A stretch of DNA of 64,000 bases from Hyaloscypha bicolor E. Lineage: Eukaryota; Ascomycota; Leotiomycetes; Helotiales; Hyaloscyphaceae. The position numbers and the translations under genes are program-made. The notes below the pieces were generated by a model, which made no database searches, had not been told where the DNA came from, and saw only the letters and a program-made list of their open reading frames with translations. The stretch is from contig NW_020194620.1 in the NCBI RefSeq assembly GCF_002865645.1, positions 1,433,353 to 1,497,352 on the forward strand. The letters run 5' to 3'. Shown piece after piece: positions 11,038 through 21,879 of the stretch (positions within the stretch are counted from its first letter, which is position 1; each line of letters begins with the position of its first letter).

Positions 11038-12842
11038 TCATTCTTCGTATCTCTCTAGTAATCCTACATCCCAATCCTGAAACTTCCGAGCGCTCAGTGG
11101 CAGAAACGAAGAGGACGACTGAAGGCAAGCCTCGATTTCACAGATCGCTTCATTTGGTAGCAAAATCTCCTCCACTCCGTTGCTCCCCACCAGCTTTTCA
11201 GCAGCTTCCACTGTCAATGTCTTCCAGAAAACTTTCATAGCTAGCGTTCCGGATTCACTCTCGGTTTCCCGCAAGGACGTTGGAGAGCCACTTGTCAAAT
11301 TCGTCTGCGTAGTGTTTCTTGAGAATCTTGAGCTGGGGGTCAGAATCCAGAGACTCAAATAGGTAGAACGCCAAGAACGCCGTGATTGGCCCGAGTAAGC
11401 TGTGTCGCCCACCATGGAATTCATGTCGTGTATATTCATATATACAGAAGAGAATATAGAGGCAGAAGTAGGGATAGCGTGGAACAAACCATTCCTCGAA
11501 CGAGAAAGGTTGTGAGGCTGCTGGGCTGGCTCCTGCGAGGTTGGCATCCACCGCGCTGGCAATAGTACGAAGCGTGAGAGTCCTTGCGACTGCATGCTCG
11601 CTGCTAATTGTGCACCAATGATGGTAGCCAGGGATGGCAAGGTCGATGAAACAGGTGAGGTGCTCTTCAATAGCGGCTGTGACGTTTGGGTAGAACGAAG
11701 TTGCCATTTGTATAATCGGCTTCCTGTTTCTCGGTGATCGATATAACCAATGAAGCTGTGACAGGTTTTGCAAAGCATACTCTGATGCTGCGAAGTCTCT
11801 TCTGGCGAAGACTTAGTCTATTGTTTATCAGCAAACAGTCTTCGTCAAGTTGACACTGATAGGAACATCCCGAGCCGGAGATTCGCCCCGGTGAGAACTA
11901 GGTCCATGAGAAACGGAAAGTGATTGGGGAGCAGGTCTCTCCGCCAGTTTGAGTTCAGAAAATGTCCCTCGTGCTAATCCTATGGCTTCCGAGATCTCGA
12001 GGAAGATACAGAGTGAAATGCCGAGGTCGTAACCTCCAATCAAACATGTAAACCCACAGTCTAGAAAAAGGGGTAGACATGAAGGATTGCTGCTGCGCAG
12101 AGTGGTGACAGGGTGTTGATTTTGGGTACTTGTATCGGTGACCAAGCCATTGAACAGCAGAAGCAAGCCTGGCCACCTTCTTGATACCCTCGCTGTGCTC
12201 CTTGCCACAGACCCAGCTTTCAAAAGAAAATGTGTCTCTTACCTGCGTGTTTTGGCAGTCCGCATCAGCGAGGAGAAACGAGGTGAGGTCAACGAAGCCA
12301 ATCCCAGGAGTGGGAGTAAATTTTGTGTTAGCTCCGTAGCCTCTGTTCGCTGCTGATTGTTCAACATGCTCGTCAGGAACCTCAGGTTTATGGCAATGCC
12401 AGAAATCCATCATTTCGGCCCAGTTCTCGCTAGGGAGATCTCTCCATGTCCCGATGCTCCCTTTCTTTACAATCTCAGAACCGCAGGCTCGACACACAAA
12501 TTCTGTTTCTTTCCCTAGATATTTGGCAGACCAGGGAGCGCAATTGCTCTGCATGGTATCCATGCTTGTGCAAGTTGGCTCACCAGCCAGGGGAAGTCGC
12601 CATGTGAGTTCTTTGACACCAAACACTGGCCTCTGGAGCTGAAAACTGGGAGAAACTTGACCCGGAAGGCTCAAAGAAGACGACTCCTCACTGTGGCCGT
12701 GGCGCAAGATGAAGCGCCGTCCATCTGTTGAAAGCTCTACGTTTGTTGTCAGATCACATGGTTCTTGGAGTGCGACAATGACCGAGACTTGACGGATGTT
12801 GGAGAGCAGCTCTGCATACATCAAAGGCTTTAGAGACGACAT
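11038..12842 (-). CDS. IPA1: UBE3D/Ipa1-like HECT-like E2-binding protein
   Basis: This family (HECT_2; human UBE3D, yeast Ipa1) binds ubiquitin-conjugating enzymes; the yeast member is also linked to mRNA cleavage and polyadenylation. Exon 1 (12842-12241, ATG at 12842) carries a CRACG zinc-binding pair and the signature LPSENWAEMMDFWHCHKP. It ends at a GTAAGA donor. The last exon (11787-11038, after a TTCGCAG acceptor) carries CKTCHSFIG, RLYKW, an LxLWxLTP segment, AMKVFWK and the family C-terminal ending LPLSARKFQDWDVGLLER. The 450 nt between them are not resolved. A middle exon ending near 11836 with a GTTTGC donor and a GACTAAG branch site is possible. The known exons already give about 450 residues, enough for the family. 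The start lies 270 bp from that of the divergent questin-oxidase gene. Confidence 0.8.
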
Positions 12843-13112
12843 GTTTGCGGGACCTTGGGCATTGAGTACCCAGGAAGAGAAAACATGATGGAGGACGTTG
12901 ACAAAAGGTTTACCTTCGGGCCGTCGTTAAAAGGACCCTGAAAGGTTTGGCCGGGCCGGGCGGAACGGAGGCAAAGTTCGTCCGGGCCAGTGAGCTCATC
13001 CTGCAGGCATTACCATTACCCCACGATTTCGATATCCCAACAACCTCAAGCCACGAAGTCAGGAGAGGAGAGGAGGGATGTTTCCAGACCGCAAACACCT
13101 CAACCTGACAAC
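12843..13112. promoter_or_regulatory. Shared divergent promoter region
   Basis: Only 270 bp separate the ATG of the UBE3D-like gene (-) and that of the questin-oxidase-family gene (+), so both promoters must lie here or overlap. No specific factor site could be assigned. Confidence 0.5.
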
Positions 13113-14474
13113 ATGTCTGCCCCGATGATAGCTTGGGTGCCTTTGGTTAACCGCATCCACAAATATCTCACAACGAGCACATATTCTGCTCAGTCCATCG
13201 ACATTCCGTCAGCTGAGATTCACGATGTTGAGACCGCTCCAGAGAAACGTCCCAGGACTCTCAAACACCTCATCCGGGCAAACCATGTCAACCACTCCAT
13301 AATCTACCACAACCTCCAATACCACAATCATATGCCTCATTTACTTGGCTCTGCATATCTTCTCGGAGCAGACGTCGATCAACTGCAGAAGATCTATGAT
13401 GAAGAAGCCAAGGAGCTTGAGGAATGGAAGGACTCCCCAGCAGAGATATCGGACGCTGATTGGCGTGATTTTCTAGGAGACAAAAGATATCAAAGGGCAT
13501 TTGTGGATTTTTTTGAAGATGAATTAGCTTTGAAATTCGGCTATGACTGGAAAAGGGTTGCAGAAGAGTACTTGTTCAGTGGAAAGGAGCCTCTCATCAA
13601 CGGAGTTGTCGCAGGACGTAAGTTCACAAACCTCCACTGAGGAGCTGCTTGCTGACTGGAAGTACAAGTTGGCCACCCTCTCATACATCTTGGCTACGCC
13701 TACGAGCTGTCTAGTAAAGAATTGGCAATGGAGGCGCTCGCCATGGCTTCTTCATCATACAACTACATGCACAAGTACCTCGATAGTCCCTCATACACAA
13801 AACCCTCTTCATACTCTACGTCGTCTCCTCTTGAGATTCTACACAAGATTGCAGATGATACCAGGTTCGACGGCTTATTCAACGAGCGAGGAGACGGAAA
13901 TATCGAAATCCTATTCAAGAACCACGAGGATCTGGTGCTGGAGCACTGGAACGCCTGGAAAATCGACGAACCCAACAAACAATTCCAGGATTCCCAAGAA
14001 GCAGCCGTTGCACTGCTTGTCCGAACAGTGCAGCCCGGTACTCATGGATACGATTTCTTCATGGTCCATTTACTCACTTCGAGTCATGCCGTTAGGACTC
14101 TGATACCTTTGATACCCAAGAGATTCCACATTAGTCTCGTCAGACAGTGGTGGCTATTGACAATAGCTGTGTACATAGCACAGTTGAGGCCAAAGATCGA
14201 TGATGATATTGAAGAAAAGCCAATGAAGCAGTGGAATTATGTAGATGATAAGGCTGTCAATGGACCATGGGCGACTGATGCTCATTTTGTCAAGGGTACG
14301 TCTGTCTTTTACACAACATGAAACTCTGCTGACTCTTTCCTAGCCCTCCGAGCTATGAAAGTAGCCGCCTTTACTTGGTGGGATGGCCATGAGCGATATC
14401 TCTCAGCGGCAGTTAAATTTGCGGATGATTTTGAAGGGTGGACGGGATTCGGTCCAATGGACGACTCAAATTGA
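13113..14474 (+). CDS. Questin oxidase family protein (DUF4243)
   Basis: Members include Baeyer-Villiger-type oxidases of fungal polyketide pathways such as questin oxidase and AflY/HypA. Many genomes also carry copies of unknown role. Three exons, 13113-13617, 13669-14295 and 14344-14474, have GTAAGT and GTACGT donors and join to exactly 1263 nt (420 residues), the usual family length. Recognisable parts are the N-terminal NHVNHSIIYHNLQYHNHMPH stretch rich in His, the GADVDQLQKIYDEE segment, HPLIHLGYAYEL across the first intron and a final TWWDGHERYLSAAVKF segment. A GTG-initiated upstream extension is open but not needed. The neighbours are not biosynthetic genes, so no metabolite can be assigned. 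It converges on rad17 with 200 bp between stops. Confidence 0.88.
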
Positions 14475-14674
14475 AAGAAGAGCTGGGAATGGTGGCTACT
14501 TTGCAGCTGCAGAGCTGTGCTGCCCTGAATAAGGTTCACGATGCAACGAATTCATGTATTCAAAAGGGCTTCAGGAAATTGGAAAGCCATTTTGTGCGCC
14601 AATACTTGTCTTACGTAAAGTAATCTTACCATGTAAGCATCTTCTTACATCATGCAGGTGCTCGCACATATTGC

Positions 14675-17365
14675 TCAATCATCCTCAATATCATCATCGC
14701 TCAGTACTAGCTTCTGTTCGGGCTGCTGTACAGGCAGGGTGTTTGTTGTTCCACGCCCTCTCATCACCAATCCCCCTTTCCGAGGCGACTTTCCTTCAAC
14801 TGGCTTATCTGTCGCCCACTCTTCGCCAATGGTGCCAACATCATTGCCCTCGTCTGGACTATCTTCAGATTGTTTGCCAATACCATGGAACGTAGTGGCT
14901 TTCTCCATATCCCTCGCTCCAAGGGCGGATGATAAGCTTTTCCCTGCTTTAGCGATGAAGACCATGTAGGGTAAACGTTCTAATAACATCTCTTTTCTCG
15001 CCGAAGTGCCAATAGCCATCAAGGGGGCATTGTCTGCCTCCGTAGTGTTGTATTTCTTAGAAGTCGGTGTGGTTGAGGGTCTTAAACTCTTCCAACTCTC
15101 GACTGTTCCTACCTTGGGCCTTGCAAAGGCAGCCGCGCTTGCAGTAACGGCACCCAGATACTGATATTCACCTTTCAGCAGTCGCGTAACCCATAAATCG
15201 ATTGTACTTTCAATCTCCTCCTTCGTTCTCCACAGTTTTAAACTTGTGGGATAGAACATCTTAAAAGCGTCGCCTCCCTTGCCCATCCTTAGCCCAGCAG
15301 CTGATGGAGTTTTTCGCTTGACAGGGCAAGGAAGTGAGAAGAGGATGCCACGGACTGCAACCTGGAAGCTGATTTCATCTTGACGGATGATGTCACCACC
15401 GGTACCCCGACCACCAAAACCTCCACCAAAACCTGTCGAGTTGAACGAACCGTCCCAGGATGGACAGAGAAGGTCACTGTCCGATAGTGCATCGATACAG
15501 CCATTTACATGATCAAGTGAAGAAAAATCGAATGAGGTGGGAGGTGCATCACATGATAGTATGTAGTTTTCATGGAGGGCGGCAATGAATGTTGCTGTAT
15601 CAGTTCCAGTCTCATCGATGAGTTCATCCACCGAGACCTGGGATCGTTTTGGGCGAGACTGGGTAGACATGAAATCTGGCAACCGCTCCACATCCTGGCC
15701 AGTATTACATATGGGAGCAGGCTCGTCGCGTTTGTTATAGACCACCTTTCCAACAGCGTGGAAGATTCCCAAACTAGCTTCACGTCGTGTCACGAATTCA
15801 AGGCTTTCCTCCTCCATCCTCGTCATGGCAACTTCCCTGGTACCCTTCTTCGCCTTCCCAAAGGCTACTTTACCCCCCCAGTCACCATCGGTATCACCTC
15901 TTAAGCAAAGGAACTCGAGTGATCCAATTGCACTCCGGATGTCGCCCACTTCTCCAAGTTTCTTCAAGACGACGGGTCCAGGAGTCTTCCTTCTCCCGGA
16001 CTTTCGAGATTCCTTCTGCACCACAAGCTCGAGGGCTTTTGCTAAGATAGTAGGAGCGATCGCATTGAATTCGATTGTGGCAACCCCAGGATGTTGGAGA
16101 ATCTCTGGACCAAGCAATCGATGTGCTGTGAAGCTGTCTGCGGAGGCAGTCGTTGTGGTGAGCAGAGTCTCTGAAATGATCATGACAACTGGGGTTATGG
16201 GCTCGCGGGAGCTGTTGTCATACACCATAGAAAGTGGTGGAGTATTAGACGCGAGGTATTGAAGGATTGTAGAACGAAACGACTGCAAAGCAGTAGAAGA
16301 ACGAGTAAACGTATTGGGGAACTCTTCTATCAGAATGAGACGCTTTCGTCGGTCAAGAGGTTTGATATCTGGTTTTGACGCAGCTGGCTGGCCGGCAGAA
16401 AAAACATCCAGTTGGCTAAACTTGCCGCCTCGGCCCATAAACTCCTCGAACTGCGCAGACATGTATTGGGGTCCGTCTGAAGAGGCGATAGACCCGACTG
16501 GATTGCGCCATTCCAATATGTCACAATCCAATGCCTTTGATAGGAGCTGAACTGTTGTTGTTTTCCCAGTCCCAGCAGCACCTTTTAGCAGGAGAAGCCT
16601 CTGCCTCATTCGGCCATTCATAACGTCCTCGAACCATGTTCGGACATCAGCGACCTTCTTTTTGTGAACTGCCAATTCATCCAAATTACTTGGTGAGAAC
16701 CGTTCCGCCCACGGTCTCGTGTCTTCTTCGCTTTTGATCTCCGTTCGTGATTTCGGCTTCACGAGAAACTTCTGGCTTGCGCTGGGCATGTCTCCCTCAC
16801 TACTTTTGAAAGCCTTGACACCTCTGGCTCGTTTTCTGGCGGCCAAGCCAACCAAGCTGGAGTGCTGGGCTTTGGTCTCAACAACGTCATCGTCATCTGA
16901 TATCAGGTCGTGGTCTTCTGGTTTGGAGCTTTGAACTGTGTGTTTTGGCCTCGAAGTACTTCCATTAGAATCGCCATCGGCTTGCTGACGTTGTGCTTGC
17001 TTTGTAAAGAATGTGAAGATGTCCCCGCTTTTGCCCTTCTCCTCTGTCTTCCCTTTTCGCTTTGACTTTTCTGGACTGCTGCTCACGCTCTTGCTGCTAG
17101 CTTTGCCTGCACGGCTTGGTTTGCCGGGGAGATACATTGGTGCACCGTTGCGAGGATGGTTCGCAGTCTTTGTGGGAGGCTCGTTCTTTGAGGGCGTTGT
17201 CGAGCCCTGGCTGGGGGCCTTCGCGGATATTGTAGCCTTTGTATCATTCCAGGAGAGCGGGGAAGAGGAGATCGGGTCCATCAATCGCCCTTTGGGCTTT
17301 TCGTCATCCTCCTCATCAGAGGAGAGAACCACAACTCGCTTCCGGCGCTTTGCTGGAGGAGCCAT
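14675..17365 (-). CDS. rad17: Checkpoint clamp loader Rad17
   Basis: Rad17 (budding yeast Rad24) replaces Rfc1 in the clamp loader that places the 9-1-1 clamp at damaged DNA and starts the ATR checkpoint; it acts in the nucleus. It is a single-exon gene of 896 residues with an ATG at 17365. The first 200 residues are charged, Ser-rich and basic, with likely nuclear localisation stretches (AKRRKR at the very start). RPWAERFSPSNLDELAVHKKKV (about 217-238) is the conserved entry to the AAA+ domain. Walker A GAAGTGKT lies at about 262-269 and a Walker B-like LILIEEFP near 350. The remainder covers the Rad17 helical region and ends in an acidic tail (LSDDDIEDD), as is common in Rad17. A DIFTFFTK segment near residue 115 looks like part of a PCNA-binding motif but lacks the Gln. 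Confidence 0.93.
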   Translation of the reverse strand: MAPPAKRRKRVVVLSSDEEDDEKPKGRLMDPISSSPLSWNDTKATISAKAPSQGSTTPSKNEPPTKTANHPRNGAPMYLPGKPSRAGKASSKSVSSSPEKSKRKGKTEEKGKSGDIFTFFTKQAQRQQADGDSNGSTSRPKHTVQSSKPEDHDLISDDDDVVETKAQHSSLVGLAARKRARGVKAFKSSEGDMPSASQKFLVKPKSRTEIKSEEDTRPWAERFSPSNLDELAVHKKKVADVRTWFEDVMNGRMRQRLLLLKGAAGTGKTTTVQLLSKALDCDILEWRNPVGSIASSDGPQYMSAQFEEFMGRGGKFSQLDVFSAGQPAASKPDIKPLDRRKRLILIEEFPNTFTRSSTALQSFRSTILQYLASNTPPLSMVYDNSSREPITPVVMIISETLLTTTTASADSFTAHRLLGPEILQHPGVATIEFNAIAPTILAKALELVVQKESRKSGRRKTPGPVVLKKLGEVGDIRSAIGSLEFLCLRGDTDGDWGGKVAFGKAKKGTREVAMTRMEEESLEFVTRREASLGIFHAVGKVVYNKRDEPAPICNTGQDVERLPDFMSTQSRPKRSQVSVDELIDETGTDTATFIAALHENYILSCDAPPTSFDFSSLDHVNGCIDALSDSDLLCPSWDGSFNSTGFGGGFGGRGTGGDIIRQDEISFQVAVRGILFSLPCPVKRKTPSAAGLRMGKGGDAFKMFYPTSLKLWRTKEEIESTIDLWVTRLLKGEYQYLGAVTASAAAFARPKVGTVESWKSLRPSTTPTSKKYNTTEADNAPLMAIGTSARKEMLLERLPYMVFIAKAGKSLSSALGARDMEKATTFHGIGKQSEDSPDEGNDVGTIGEEWATDKPVEGKSPRKGGLVMRGRGTTNTLPVQQPEQKLVLSDDDIEDD

Positions 17366-18061
17366 GGCGTCGAGGCTGTTGGGGAGGTGGTCGGTTCTTC
17401 CTCAGTCCATGTTTGTGTGGAGAGCCCGGGGCTGATACCTTGTAAACTTGGCGTCAGCTGCGTTATCAGGTTGCTTATCTCGCTTGTATGACCCCTGAAG
17501 CTAGTCCCGAATGGTTCCTCGGTGCCCTACCTCGCTAAATCAAAACAACTCCTCTCCTCCTCAAGTCCTGACCATATTTCTAGTCTACGAAATTTTGATC
17601 GCAGGAGGGCCAGCTTCATGTACTCTAGGGGAATGTTCTCTCTGGCATAGCTTGGACGATGCGTTGACGCTTGGTGTGCAATGCCGCAAAGTGTTCCCTG
17701 CTGACTGTAGTACGCATGAAACTTTTGTTTAGGTCGAGGTTGGGATTCGGAGTCAAGTGGACCTCCGATGAAAGCCTTGTTTGTGGATGTAGGATGCTCA
17801 AGAAGTGCAGGGGAACCACCTAATTTCTTCATGTAGTACAGGACGCCCCAGGACACAAGTGGTGCAGAGATTGATGTAGCAAAAATTATCTATTTCTTCT
17901 AATGCTGTGGCAAAAATTATTCTTTTGATCCGCCAAATCATGAGAACCAGCCTCGCAGAAATGGACCTTTTTGACTCCAATACGTTTAAGCTAGCCATCC
18001 AATGCAATGCCCCTTTGATAGCCCAAACGCCTTGAAGCCAACGACAACGGTCCCCTCGTTC
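17366..18061. other. Intergenic, one possible small ORF
   Basis: This is the gap between rad17 and SSL1, both on the reverse strand. A reverse frame at 17856-17527 reads through about 110 codons from a GTG and begins with a hydrophobic stretch (SWGVLYYMKKLGG). Upstream of it a TAG at about 17902 could be a splice acceptor. It might be a small membrane protein with an unseen first exon, but I cannot identify it. Confidence 0.3.
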
Positions 18062-19550
18062 TCATTCAACCATTGCATCTGTTTCGTTATGACCAGGTTC
18101 CCTGTCAACCACATCTTGGACCTCAATCATGCCTCGAGTATCACTCTGGCAGCCGGGACAATTGTGGACGATCTCATGAGAAAAGACATCGCAATCAATG
18201 CAAAAGTGGTTTCCACACACCTCACATGCATATCGTCCACTCTCGCTCATACCCTTGGCCTCTCCGTCTGGCCTTGGCCCATTCTGCTCGACCTGTATCC
18301 TGCCATTTGAAACCTCTGGAAAAGGAGTAAGGCAAGAGAAGCAAACTTTTGATTTCTTTGCAGCAGACCAAGGAACCTCGACCCAGTTTCTGAGCGGGAA
18401 TAGATGGTGATATGATCGCGCTAAATGTGTGGAGAGGATGAGAGTTAGGCCGCAAGCCGGACACTCAGCCGGAAGACTGCAGACTTTGCTGTCGCACCTC
18501 GAGCAGAGGTAACCGCCTCGGCTTAACTTGCTGTGACATGCGCAAAAGCTCATTGTCTTTCCAGCTCCAGAGGTTCGAGAGGGAAAGCCCATCATCAAGA
18601 GGCTGGATTGTGATTGCTTCTTAGTTCTTGTGACCGGAGGTGTGGTCAATGTCATTACCAGCTCTCGAAAATGCTGTTCGTTAAGTGCGACGTGGTAGTT
18701 GCCTTCATTACCAGCATTTGTACGGGAGCATAGCTCTGCACAGATGGCAACTTGTGCAGCTAGGCCGACTACTGAAACCCTTATTCGATCAGCAATGAGA
18801 GAAGATATGGTTTTGTGTATGTCTCCTGGATCACTGGATAATAAAGCACCGTAGATGATAAGGATCTCTCGTGTACCGTGTGAAGGGGCGTGAAAAAGAG
18901 CAGCTCTGCTCATCTCGAGGGCATTCTGCAGGCTTGGATTCCCTTGAGGTTGTTGTTCTCGAAGAGTTTTCAGTTTCTCGATATGCTCCGTCGGATTCCC
19001 ACTCATGTCGCTGACTCTCACTGCTATACCATCTCGCATGCCAATAATCCCCAACTGAGAAATGGGATTTTGCTCGAAGTATTCGGTAACAAATTCAGAA
19101 GCATAGCGTACGGTAAGGAGGTATCTCGTTGGCCGTAGGTCTTTCTCAACCATAGCAAAAGAAAGATCGAGGATGAGAATAAGATGTCGAATTATGCCTC
19201 TCTGTAAAGGTGTAGTATCTCGTAATAATCTGCGAAATTGTCAGAATCTTGGGAATGTGACGACGGAGACCGGTTTACCTCTTCCTCTTCCCCGCCTCCC
19301 GTAGCCCTTCAACGGTAGAGTTGATGCTCCCATCGGCGCCCTCAACGACTGTATCCCAACTTCTCTGTATGTCCTCCCAGGCTGCCCTCCTGCGATTAGT
19401 TCCAGTATTGGTATCCCCGCCCCTCGTAGCTGACCCTGCTGCCCCTCTGATAGGGCCAGATGAACGCGTGCCATGTCTTGAGACCTGATGCGCCGCAATA
19501 TCCTCATCAGAGAGGTCATCAGCAACGTACTCTCCGTCCGAGTCAGACAT
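18062..19550 (-). CDS. SSL1: TFIIH core subunit Ssl1 (p44)
   Basis: Ssl1/p44 is a core TFIIH subunit that stimulates the Rad3/XPD helicase in transcription initiation and nucleotide excision repair. Two exons, 19550-19279 and 19229-18062, join to 1440 nt (479 residues). The intron (19278-19230) has a GTAAAC donor and a TTCGCAG acceptor. The conserved RRAAWEDIQRSWDTVVEGAD lies in exon 1. A von Willebrand A domain follows, starting at LILDLSFAMVEKDLRPTRY across and just after the splice. The C-terminal half has a Cys-rich zinc region (CACHSKL...CSRC...CPACGL) and a C4C4 RING-like end (CFSC, CEVCGNHFCIDCD, CPGC). The start is the ATG at 19550, because an in-frame GTG three codons upstream is not a fungal start. 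Rad17 follows on the same strand. Confidence 0.95.
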
Positions 19551-20247
19551 GATTGCCACTACTCAGGAGACACCTTGGAGACGGATGTTCGTGACGAGGC
19601 TGAAGCCTGAAAGTTTGTCTGAGTGCAGCTCCGTAGCGGCGCTGTGCTTTTCGGTTAGTGGTTCGGCTATACTTGTCGATGCTGGAGCTCTGGTGGCTCA
19701 ATGCTTATTATAACTTACAATATGTTGACTTATTGCATAGGTCCTAGGATAGCACCATTCATTGGCAAATGGGCTGTGTTTCAGTTTAGGGCTTGCTCTT
19801 TCGGGGAGAAGTGAAAGTGCTGTGATCACCGTGAGAGCTGCGATTCCAGGTTGGTGATTTTGCAGCCTTGCGGCACAAGGCTCCCAACTGCCCAGCTCTT
19901 GCGCATGCTCAATTCGTGACAAGCATTCTTCCGTGTTTGATCCTTATCAATTATACGCTCGATTGGGTATACTACTAACATGCAAAATCATATACAAGCC
20001 TCCAAGCATCCAAGATGCACAGTTCTGTGCAGCTTTCCACCAGGAGCATACTTCCCAGACCCTCTCCCAAATTACCTCTTGCTTCCATGGGATTAGTTGT
20101 AATGCATATCCTCATGTTCTCCGTGCTTCATGACAGCTGTTTGTAGCAAATGCATCTTGTGATGTCGAATAATATCGTCTAACGTGTGTGGTGGTCATAA
20201 TAAAACTGGCCGTAACTCCATAACCCAATGCAATTCTTTATTCATGA
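19551..20247. other. Intergenic between SSL1 and CHS7
   Basis: It contains the SSL1 promoter and the CHS7 3' region. No coding frame or RNA gene is recognised. Confidence 0.5.
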
Positions 20248-21452
20248 TCACGAATATGTATTCGAGACAGGCATTGGCCAGTCGTCTTCCGTAATGCTGG
20301 ACCAGAAAACCCAGATCATGACCACGGAAAGTAGGGTGAAGAGAGTTTCAAAGAGTGCTCCGTCGATTTTGCCATGGGTGCCATTGCAAATATGGACGCT
20401 GACCACGTAGTTGAAGATCTGGCCAAGTGCGAAGAGTAAAGCGGCAGAAACCAAGTAGATCATAGGTTTGCGCTCGCCAAGCACTCGAATAACTAACACC
20501 GTTTCCAGAACGAAGAAGGCGAATAGGAAGACCAGAGGGGCGAGTTGGTAGAGAACATAGAGCGCTATGTTTCTGTTGTTGCCGGATAGACTGGATTTGA
20601 AATGTCCCGTCCAGCTGTAACCAGTGTCGAGAGTGATATAGCCGGTTCCAATGAAGAGTACTGCAGCAGAACCGACCATAAGTCCGATCGACATGGGCGT
20701 TCCATCATCGAGTAATTGGTATCCCACGACAGCATTCAACATAAGGATCCATAACGTTGCAATTATCAAGCCCAGGTGGATTCCAGTGAAGGCCTATCAA
20801 AGGTTAGCTCCGCTCATAAATAAGAAGCACCCTCAACTCACTATTCGCACTTTACTACTCAGCGGAAATTTTCCGACTGTAAAGATCTCGCAGATCTCAA
20901 TTAATATATATCCCACGAGGAAAACTTGCATCTCTCTAAGCACCGGAAGATCAGAGATGTGTAATGAGCCAGGACCTTCATAACATACCTTCTGCCCACG
21001 GCAGCTTGCTTGCGTTCTGATCGCCATAACAAGAAGGCTGTGACTGCAATTGCTATACCGCAGAGCATGATTGAACCTGGAACCCGTCAGTCCACGTCTG
21101 CATCGATCCAAACGACTCCACGCACCCAGATTGCCAAGGTGCCTTCCATGGCTTAACGGTATTCCCAATAGCTCACATCCGCCTTTGAAGCCACCCGGAT
21201 CTTCATAACTGAACCCAGGGAAAATCTGTGCAGAAGCCCATTAGCATCGATCGACTTCGAGGGAGGAGCTCGAGGAGGAACTGCAGGCGAGGCGTACGTT
21301 GCAGATTGGTAACGTTGAGTCGCGACAGAAGTTCTGCAACCAATTCACATTAGCTGGTGCTCACGACCCCCTTAAATCCATCTCAATGGTGCCCAGTCTT
21401 CACTGCGTCGCAATCCACGTACCTGAAAGTTCCCGAACTGCGTCGACCCCAT
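20248..21452 (-). CDS. CHS7: Chitin synthase export chaperone Chs7
   Basis: Chs7 is a multi-spanning ER protein needed for class IV chitin synthase (Chs3) to fold and leave the ER. Six exons were assembled: 21452-21423, 21333-21298, 21225-21126, 21076-20989, 20935-20842 and 20793-20248. All junctions keep frame and total 894 nt (297 residues), the family length. The N-terminus MGSTQFGNFQ and NFCRDSTLPICN are family hallmarks, followed by GFKGGCELLGIPLSHGRHLG. About seven membrane spans follow, including REMQVFLVGYILIEICEIFT, FTGIHLGLIIATLWILMLN and a long span near LYQLAPLVFLFAFFVLETV. The C-terminus ends ITEDDWPMPVSNTYS. The first exon encodes only ten residues and the second twelve, so gene finders may miss them. 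A 54-base G run lies about 370 bp upstream of the start. Confidence 0.95.
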
Positions 21453-21822
21453 TTTGCTGTGGCGCAAGGCGCAAGGTTGCTGCTGGTAACAATTCGTATC
21501 GCTGGGCTGCAGACGGTGTCGATCAATCGATTGTCGCAACCTCGAGGGTGAAATCGCTGCTGGCCACCAAGCGCTCGATTTGATGATAGTAGCGATCGCA
21601 GTAGCGGTAGCGGTAGCAGCAGAAGGTGTGGAAGGGACAGAGACGAATGGGTTTGTGTGATCTCGAAATGAATTTCCCTGCTCTGAACCAGCCGACTGTT
21701 TTGACGCTGCTAGCTTCGTTCCTGCCCCTGCCCTGCCCTGCCTGCTTACAGTAACTCGCTGGCTGGACACTTCCTGGAAGGCTGGGGGCTCGCTCGTACT
21801 AAGTGCCGGGGCGGCGACGGCG

Positions 21823-21879
<57 letters not shown>

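Noticed and set aside
10773..11240. 155-codon forward frame
   Set aside because: It starts at GTG and lies partly antisense to the conserved last exon of the UBE3D-like gene; its sequence has no protein character.
11255..11773. 172-codon reverse frame overlapping the UBE3D-like last exon
   Set aside because: The other frame carries the family motifs at both ends and in the middle (SLWILTP, AMKVFWK, WDVGLLER), so this one is a shadow.
19551..19559. Upstream GTG start for SSL1
   Set aside because: It would add three residues from a non-ATG codon; the ATG at 19550 is the plausible start.
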